Shown in pieces: positions 5,853 through 10,068 of a DNA stretch of 10,068 nt. The stretch covers positions 1 through 10,068 of the forward strand of contig JBBRCX010000136.1 of assembly GCA_038204465.1 (NCBI GenBank), given 5' to 3'. The notes beneath the pieces are model-generated. The model saw nothing but the letters and a program-made list of their open reading frames with translations, made no database searches and was not told where the DNA came from. The stretch is from JBBRCX01 sp038204465. Lineage in GTDB: Bacteria; Planctomycetota; Phycisphaerae; Tepidisphaerales; Tepidisphaeraceae. The position numbers were made by a program, and so were the translations under genes. Position 1 is the first letter of the stretch, and each line of letters starts with the position of its first letter.

Positions 5853-8363
5853 TTGAGCACTTCGACCTTCGACATCACTCGCCAGACGTTCTGGGACCTC
5901 TGGGTTTGGGTCTGCGCCGCCGGCTGCATCGTGCTGCTGGGTTACGCGCTGTTCGGCCGGCTGTGGGCCACGCGGCGCGGATGGGCGAGTCTGGCACTCG
6001 TTGTTTCGGGCATTGGCGGGACAGTCATCGTGCTCGCGGCGCCCCCGCTGCGGCTTCCGCTGGTCGGGATGATCTGGACCTTTGTGCTGTTGTGCGTCGT
6101 ATCCGCAACGTTCTACCTGGCTATGCGCGATCGGCTGCGGTGGCGGCAGATTAGCGCCCTGCTCGGCATTCGGATCGCGGCGCTGGCCATCGCCGTTCCG
6201 ATGCTCTTTGAGCCGGTGCTGAGGTACGTGACGCACCCAAAGCCCGAACGGCCGCTGCTGTTGGTCATCGACACGTCCGGCTCAATGTCATTCCCCGACA
6301 TGCAGAACGGCCCGACGCGGCTTCAATCGGTCTGGCAAACGCTGCGCCCCCAACTGGGCCGGATGAATCAATATTTCGTCCCCCGCTACTTCACTTTCGC
6401 CACGCAGCTTGACGAGCTGAAGAATGCCGAGGACCTTTCTCGCACAACAGCCGACGGAAAAGCGACGGACATCGCCGCTGCGATTCAGTCCGCCGGGCGG
6501 CAGAGCACGCGCGACGACGCGGCGATCGTGTTGATCAGCGACGGGATCGACAACGCCTCGCCCAACGTCCTCGATGCCATCCGCGCCAGCCGTTACCCGG
6601 TCCACACCCTTCGCGTCGGCTCTGAGCAGACGGAGCCCGCGACGCTGCCGAATATCGCGGTCACCGACGTGCAGACGGCGGAGGATTTCGTCGTGGCCCA
6701 TGAATCGCAGGTGAAAGCGACAGTGAAATCAACCGCGCTGGCCAATCGAGTGGTCGACGTAAAGCTCGCGGAGGTGGACGAGGCGGGAAAGCCGCTTTCC
6801 GAGCCGGCCAGTCAAAAGCTCGTGCTGCAGCCGCTGGTCGAGGGCCAGTCGGTGGATCTGCCTTACAAGCCGACGCGCGTGGGAGTCCATCGGCTTGCGG
6901 TGTGGGTCGATCCGGTGGCCGGCGAGCGCAGCGCAGTGGACAACCGGCAGGAGTTTCAGGGACTGGCGCTCGATCCTCGAATCAAGGTCCTCTACATCGA
7001 GGGGCGGGCGCGGCCTGAATACCGGCCACTGAAGCGGGCATTGGAGACCGACCCGAACATCGAGCTGGCGACACTGGTGCGGCTGCAGAAGGACCGCTTC
7101 TCAGCATTTGGCTCGACGGAGGGTGTGGCCGTCCGAGCGATCCCATCGATGCCCGAGCAATGGAGCAAGATAGACGTCGTGATCATCGGTGACCTCGACA
7201 GCAGCTTTCTCACTCGCCTGCAGCAGACCCAGATCGAGCAGGCGGTTTCCAAAGGCGCGGGGCTGCTGATGATCGGTGGGCAGAACAGCTTCGGCCCGGG
7301 GAGCTACAAGGACACGCCGATCGAGAAGGCGCTCCCGGTTTTTGTCGGAGACACCAGGAGTCCGCAGGAGAAGACGCAATTCGTTCCCAGGCTGACGCCG
7401 CAGGGCGCGGTCCACCCCGCGATGGAGGGCCTCGTCGAGTGGTTCGGCACGGGCGACAAGGCGGGGGAGAAGAAGCTGCCGGCACTGAATGGCAACGTTG
7501 TCGTGCCGCAGGAGAAGAGCGGCGCGCAGCTGATCCTGATTCATCCTGATCGCGTCGGTCCCGACGGAAAGCCGCAGATCGTGCTGGCGGTTCAGCGCTA
7601 TGGTCAGGGACGCTCGGCCGCGTTCACCGCGGACACCACCTATCTGTGGAACCTTCCGTTGTACGGGATGGGGCAGGACAGTCCGTATAACCGCTTCTGG
7701 GGGCAGCTTGCCCGATGGTTGGCCGGCGCCGATGTGAAGAACCGCCAGCGCGGCGCGGGCGTCGAGGGCTTGCTCAACAAGAACGTCTACTCGCTTGGCG
7801 AAAACGTACACATCCGCGCGATGGTGCGCGACGAGCGCGGCGATGCAACGCGCTATGCGCAGGTGAGCCTCAAGCTCAAGCCCGCCGACGGGCCGGAGCA
7901 GACATTGACGCTTCAGCCCGCGGAGACGCACGCGGGAATGTATGAGTTGACGCTGCCGCATCCGGCCAAGAGCCAGTTCGTCGCGACCCTTCTGGCCAGC
8001 AAGGACGGCAAGGAGCTGGGCCGGCAGGAGCTGAAATTCATGGTCATTCCGCCGGCAGACGAGATGTTGAAGATCGCGGCAAACCCGGCGCTGCTTGCGG
8101 GGATTTCGGCACAGACCCACGGATTGAACGACGAGCTGGCGCGAATGCCCGCCCTGCTCGACGAATTGATTCGCACCAACAAGAAGCCGATGGAAGCCAA
8201 ACAGGTTTCGGTGCCGCTGGACAACTACCTGGCGGCGGCGATGGCGTGGCTCGGACACCACCCCCAGTGGCCGCGCAAGATCGATCTGCCGATCCAGGGG
8301 TTGCTGGTGGTTGTGCTGCTGTGCACGGAATGGATTCTGCGCCGCCGGTGGCAACTTCCTTAG
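5853..8363 (+). CDS. membrane-anchored VWA domain protein with GATase1-like domain
   Basis: An 836-residue protein with four N-terminal transmembrane helices (about 13-35, 44-62, 68-90, 103-122), a large soluble part and one C-terminal helix (about 814-830) followed by RRR. The von Willebrand A domain has a complete MIDAS: D140-T-S142-G-S144, T205 in KATDIAAA and D230 in LISDGIDN. A beta-rich linker follows. Then a GATase1-like domain (PF07090 type) begins near IKVLYIEGR (377-385) and contains KGAGLLMIGGQNSFGPGSY (467-485). The glutaminase nucleophile Cys is absent from this elbow, so catalysis is unlikely. A second beta-rich region precedes the last helix. This architecture is frequent in planctomycetes, often near MoxR/DUF58/Bat-like genes, but none of those is in this window. 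A periplasmic scaffold or metal-dependent adhesion role is inference. The start is TTG 5853: an in-frame stop at 5826-5828 and no in-frame ATG or GTG before it leave little choice, and no Shine-Dalgarno is visible. Confidence 0.85.
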   Translation: MSTSTFDITRQTFWDLWVWVCAAGCIVLLGYALFGRLWATRRGWASLALVVSGIGGTVIVLAAPPLRLPLVGMIWTFVLLCVVSATFYLAMRDRLRWRQISALLGIRIAALAIAVPMLFEPVLRYVTHPKPERPLLLVIDTSGSMSFPDMQNGPTRLQSVWQTLRPQLGRMNQYFVPRYFTFATQLDELKNAEDLSRTTADGKATDIAAAIQSAGRQSTRDDAAIVLISDGIDNASPNVLDAIRASRYPVHTLRVGSEQTEPATLPNIAVTDVQTAEDFVVAHESQVKATVKSTALANRVVDVKLAEVDEAGKPLSEPASQKLVLQPLVEGQSVDLPYKPTRVGVHRLAVWVDPVAGERSAVDNRQEFQGLALDPRIKVLYIEGRARPEYRPLKRALETDPNIELATLVRLQKDRFSAFGSTEGVAVRAIPSMPEQWSKIDVVIIGDLDSSFLTRLQQTQIEQAVSKGAGLLMIGGQNSFGPGSYKDTPIEKALPVFVGDTRSPQEKTQFVPRLTPQGAVHPAMEGLVEWFGTGDKAGEKKLPALNGNVVVPQEKSGAQLILIHPDRVGPDGKPQIVLAVQRYGQGRSAAFTADTTYLWNLPLYGMGQDSPYNRFWGQLARWLAGADVKNRQRGAGVEGLLNKNVYSLGENVHIRAMVRDERGDATRYAQVSLKLKPADGPEQTLTLQPAETHAGMYELTLPHPAKSQFVATLLASKDGKELGRQELKFMVIPPADEMLKIAANPALLAGISAQTHGLNDELARMPALLDELIRTNKKPMEAKQVSVPLDNYLAAAMAWLGHHPQWPRKIDLPIQGLLVVVLLCTEWILRRRWQLP

Positions 8364-8416
8364 CGCCTGCCGATCTGCACTCCACACGCAGCGCCGGACG
8401 CAGTATCCTGCGCCGC

Positions 8417-9418
8417 ATGGCGCGGCTGGGCGACGTTCACAAGGTGATTCGCAGCGTGGGTGTCTGGGGATTCTTCAAGCGCGTGTGGGTGGAGATCGGT
8501 GAAGATGGGCTTTTCACATGGGCCGCGGCGCTTTCGTATTCGTGGCTGTTCGCGGTGTTTCCGTTCATGCTGTTCCTGCTGACGCTGCTCCCTTACCTTC
8601 CTGAGATCCAGAAAGAGAAAGCGCGCGTCGAGATACGCGCCTCGATTTATCAGTTGCTTCCATCGCGCGAGGCGGCCGATACCATCTGGCAAAACGTTGA
8701 CCAGAGCCTGCAGAGCGTGCTCAGCGAGCAGAAAAGCAAGACCGCGTATCGATGGATCGGCCTGGGGCTTTCGCTCTGGGCGGCCAGTGGCGGGATGGCG
8801 ATGACCATGGCCGCGCTCGACGCCTGTTATGAGATGAAAACGAGCCGGCGCTTCGTGAAGCACCGCGTCATGGCGATTACCTTGACGATCGTGGTCGCCG
8901 CGCTCATCGCATCGATCGTGGTGCTGCTTCCGATTGGCACGATCGCCAAACATTGGGTTGAGCATCGCGGGCTGGTGCCCAAGTCGTCGCTGATCGCGTT
9001 CGACCTGGCGCGGTGGCCGCTGGCGCTCGTGTTCATGATTACCGTGCTGGCCCTGGTCTACTACTACGGGCCGACCGTGAAACACAAGTTCCAATGGATC
9101 ACGCCCGGCGGCGTGTTTTGCCTGCTGGTGTGGATCATTCTCGGGTTCGGCTTCCGCATCTACGTCAACCGCTTTGGGCATTACGACAAGACGTACGGCT
9201 CGGTCGGCGGCGTTGCTGTCCTACTGCTGTTCTTTTACGTCGACGCGCTGGTCCTGCTGGTGGGCGCGGAGATCAACAGCGAAATCGATTTCGAAGTGCT
9301 GAATGTCCGCCGCGGGCAGAAGGACCTCACAAAGGCCGAGGAGGCGGAGGAGGCACAGGACGCGCTCAAGGCCGCAAAGCCGCCGGAGCCGGCATCCGGC
9401 TCCCATGATGCAACTTGA
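8417..9418 (+). CDS. YihY/BrkB family inner-membrane protein
   Basis: A 333-residue membrane protein of the YihY/virulence factor BrkB family (PF03631). Six hydrophobic segments are visible near 37-60, 112-134, 152-172, 199-216, 229-250 and 262-284. Family landmarks are TWAAALSYSWLFAVFPF (34-50), the LWAASGGMAMTMAALDACY stretch (120-138), ITPGGVFCLLVWI (228-240), YVNRFGHYDKTYGSVGGV (249-266) and LVGAEINSEID (281-291). A charged, Glu/Ala/Lys-rich tail (about 300-325) lies after the last helix. The family was once called RNase BN, which is wrong for tRNA processing; its members are uncharacterised or putative transporters. The frame is open upstream to an ATG at 8246 inside the VWA gene, but homology starts after ATG 8417, which gives a 53-base gap and a normal length. 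There is no clear Shine-Dalgarno. It may be co-transcribed with the VWA gene. Confidence 0.88.
   Translation: MARLGDVHKVIRSVGVWGFFKRVWVEIGEDGLFTWAAALSYSWLFAVFPFMLFLLTLLPYLPEIQKEKARVEIRASIYQLLPSREAADTIWQNVDQSLQSVLSEQKSKTAYRWIGLGLSLWAASGGMAMTMAALDACYEMKTSRRFVKHRVMAITLTIVVAALIASIVVLLPIGTIAKHWVEHRGLVPKSSLIAFDLARWPLALVFMITVLALVYYYGPTVKHKFQWITPGGVFCLLVWIILGFGFRIYVNRFGHYDKTYGSVGGVAVLLLFFYVDALVLLVGAEINSEIDFEVLNVRRGQKDLTKAEEAEEAQDALKAAKPPEPASGSHDAT
9385..9403. repeat. perfect 8-bp hairpin in the 3' end of the yihY-like gene
   Basis: GGAGCCGG (9385-9392), loop CAT, CCGGCTCC (9396-9403) is a perfect inverted repeat ending 15 bases before the end of the stop codon. It encodes the last residues PEPASGS. 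It is GC-rich and not followed by a T-tract, so it could be a transcript-stabilising or Rho-assisted 3' hairpin, or the end of a dispersed repeat continuing into the spacer. Confidence 0.45.
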
Positions 9419-9620
9419 TGTAATCCAGGAGCGCCGCCGCTTAGAGCCGCAAGCGATCGCCTGCAGCCCACGACGAGACTCCGCCGGAACGACCACGAGG
9501 GTCATATCGCGACCGGCACGCAGTCGCCGTGGATGAAGTGGTCACGTCGATCTGTTCCAGTTCCTTGATCCCCGCCGCTAGCCGCTCTCCGCCGAGAAAG
9601 CAACGGAAGTTGGAAAAATA

Positions 9621-9636
9621 GGAACGACGGAACGAC
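9621..9636. repeat. tandem duplication of GGAACGAC
   Basis: Two abutting perfect copies of GGAACGAC. A third copy lies at 9486-9493 in the same spacer. The 8-base length equals the usual IS256-family target duplication, but a link is speculation. Confidence 0.5.
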
Positions 9637-9664
9637 CGCTTTTCTGTTCCCCATGCCTTAGAAT

Positions 9665-9677
9665 GGTCACGTTGACC
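9665..9677. repeat. short inverted repeat GGTCA-CGT-TGACC
   Basis: A 5-base perfect dyad with a three-base centre in the AT-richer part of the spacer. The nonamer TGGTCACGT that includes its left half also occurs at 9539-9547. It could be an operator half-site pair for a small regulator, or chance. Confidence 0.25.
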
Positions 9678-9846
9678 CCGAATTCAAAACAAGAGCAAGT
9701 TCGCGCATTTTTTTAAGAGTTAGCACCACGAGTGTCAAGTTACGATGAAGATTCCGACAGCGTGTTTCCGACGGTCGGTCGATGGCGGGGAGCTTTCAAT
9801 TCATCGTGAGAATTCAGAGACAGTGTCGCTGAGCAGCACGACTATC

Positions 9847-9851
9847 GGAGG
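9847..9851 (+). promoter_or_regulatory. strong Shine-Dalgarno for the gene starting at 9859
   Basis: GGAGG lies seven bases before ATG 9859. It is the best-placed ribosome-binding site on the plus strand and the main evidence that a real gene begins here. Confidence 0.65.
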
Positions 9852-9858
9852 AAAGTGG

Positions 9859-9930
9859 ATGGCAATCACAAGACAAGACGAACGAGAACTCGCACAACTG
9901 CATGAGGACCATTGTGCGACGTACAAGGGG
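9859..9930 (+). pseudogene. 5' fragment of a gene apparently interrupted by an IS256-family element
   Basis: ATG 9859 with a good GGAGG upstream opens a hydrophilic N-terminus, MAITRQDERELAQLHEDHC, followed by ATYKG. From about codon 25 the plus-strand frame runs through what looks like insertion-sequence DNA: the opposite strand encodes a transposase C-terminus, and the amino acids become low-complexity Ser/Thr/Pro. No stop occurs before the right edge, so the ribosome would continue into the element. The short N-terminus resembles my memory of AIPR-like proteins, linked to abortive infection and restriction-type defence, which often begin with an 'ELxxLHE' helix. With some 24 residues this is weak, and any other helical N-terminus would fit. 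The rest of the gene should lie beyond the element, to the right of this window. Confidence 0.4.
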
Positions 9931-10068
9931 AGTTATTTCCAAAAGCTGTGGACGGCCACGACAACTCAAGCGGCCTTTCGTTCACCGTCGACGAACACGA
10001 CGCCGTCGATCAGGTCTTGCAGCTTCTCGGCTCCGTTCAGTTTTCTCCAGCGCGACTCGGCCTTGCGG
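9931..10068 (-). mobile_element. end of an IS256-family insertion sequence, continuing past the right edge
   Basis: The left limit is an estimate. AGTTATTTCCAAAAGCTGTG (9931-9950) has the 'TCCAAAA..TGTG' look of IS256-family terminal repeats and lies about 35 bases outside the transposase stop, a normal distance. The other terminal repeat and the 8-9-base target duplication are outside the window, so the border may be off by about ten bases either way. Confidence 0.55.
9966..10068 (-). CDS. IS256-family (mutator type) transposase, C-terminal 33 codons only
   Basis: The minus strand from 10067 down to TGA at 9966-9968 reads a frame that enters from beyond the right edge. It contains ESRWRKLNGAEKLQDL followed by IDGVVFVDGERKAA and the stop. 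The 'WRKLNG..L..LI.GV.F.DG' tail is typical of mutator-type DDE transposases of the IS256 family, which move the element by a copy-out route and make 8-9-base target duplications. The catalytic DDE residues are upstream, outside the window, so intactness cannot be judged. The frame lies opposite, and end-to-end with, the gene fragment starting at 9859, which is why I read that gene as interrupted. Confidence 0.72.
   Translation of the reverse strand, partial: RKAESRWRKLNGAEKLQDLIDGVVFVDGERKAA

Larger units (their letters stand above)
9419..9858. other. 440-base spacer without a convincing gene
   Basis: No reading frame on either strand carries a recognisable protein. The first half is GC-rich; the part from about 9605 to 9730 is visibly richer in A and T, with a run of seven T at 9708-9714. 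It holds a tandem 8-mer (9621-9636), a GGTCA-CGT-TGACC inverted repeat (9665-9677) and a CCGAC-G-GTCGG inverted repeat (9768-9778). TTAGCA (9720-9725) and TACGAT (9741-9746), 15 bases apart, are a poor promoter candidate for the gene at 9859. A 50-codon minus-strand frame (9654 to 9502) has no recognisable features. Confidence 0.6.

Noticed and set aside
7101..8387. A 428-codon minus-strand open frame
   Set aside because: It is antisense to the VWA gene; its composition is what high-GC antisense gives, with no recognisable motif.
8246..8416. N-terminal extension of the yihY-like gene to ATG 8246
   Set aside because: It would overlap the VWA gene by 118 bases and adds 57 residues of low-complexity sequence before the family homology starts.
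8360..9181. A 273-codon minus-strand frame opposite the yihY-like gene
   Set aside because: It is His/Arg/Gln-rich antisense, while the plus strand shows clear YihY family motifs and membrane segments.
9470..9600. A possible decayed SpoIIE/PP2C phosphatase end (minus-strand phrases RDMTLVVVPAE and GERLAAGIKELE)
   Set aside because: The two phrases are in different frames with a stop between them, and no upstream phosphatase motifs are seen. The likeness is too short to support a pseudogene call.
9502..9654. A 50-codon minus-strand ORF (MGNRKAVVPSFLFF...) in the spacer
   Set aside because: There is no Shine-Dalgarno at a proper distance and no recognisable family, and alternative frames look equally plausible.
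1..10068. CRISPR arrays, tRNA or rRNA genes, riboswitches
   Set aside because: No regular direct-repeat spacing, cloverleaf or conserved rRNA segment was seen on reading either strand.

Overview
The window is a high-GC bacterial segment, roughly sixty percent or more by eye. It probably comes from the Planctomycetota, perhaps a Phycisphaerae-like lineage. This is inference from gene content: a large membrane-anchored VWA plus GATase1-like protein of a type common in planctomycetes, a GH95 glycoside hydrolase, a fused P-protein, weak or absent Shine-Dalgarno sequences at several genes, and a non-ATG start. No rRNA, tRNA or CRISPR array is visible.

Layout from left to right. (1) Positions 1-1573, minus strand: the N-terminal two thirds of a GH95 family alpha-L-fucosidase/galactosidase without a signal peptide, running off the left edge. 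(2) Divergent from it, pheA (1656-2759, plus) encodes a chorismate mutase/prephenate dehydratase/ACT P-protein. A good sigma70-like promoter sits so close to its GTG start that the mRNA may be leaderless. (3) Convergent with pheA is a tight minus-strand operon read from 5703 down to 2796: a DPM1-like GT2 glycosyltransferase, a class I SAM methyltransferase that starts inside the GT2 gene behind a strong Shine-Dalgarno, and a polytopic GT-C/GT87-like membrane glycosyltransferase. The set looks like a polyprenyl-phosphate-linked sugar pathway: make the lipid-linked sugar, methylate something, transfer the sugar across the membrane. (4) Divergent from that operon, on the plus strand, come an 836-residue VWA/GATase1-like membrane protein (5853-8363, TTG start) and a YihY/BrkB-family membrane protein (8417-9418).

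(5) From 9419 to the right edge the character changes. There are about 440 bases without a convincing gene, with lower GC in the middle, small inverted repeats and a tandem 8-mer. Then comes the start of a gene with the best Shine-Dalgarno on the plus strand (9859), which after about 24 codons appears to run into the end of an IS256-family insertion sequence. The last 33 codons of that element's transposase are read on the minus strand at 9966-10067. The disrupted gene is too short to name with confidence; its N-terminus resembles what I remember of AIPR-type (abortive-infection) proteins.

The main limits are that both edge genes are truncated, that family calls rest on motif recognition rather than searches, and that the promoter, hairpin and IS-end calls are by eye.
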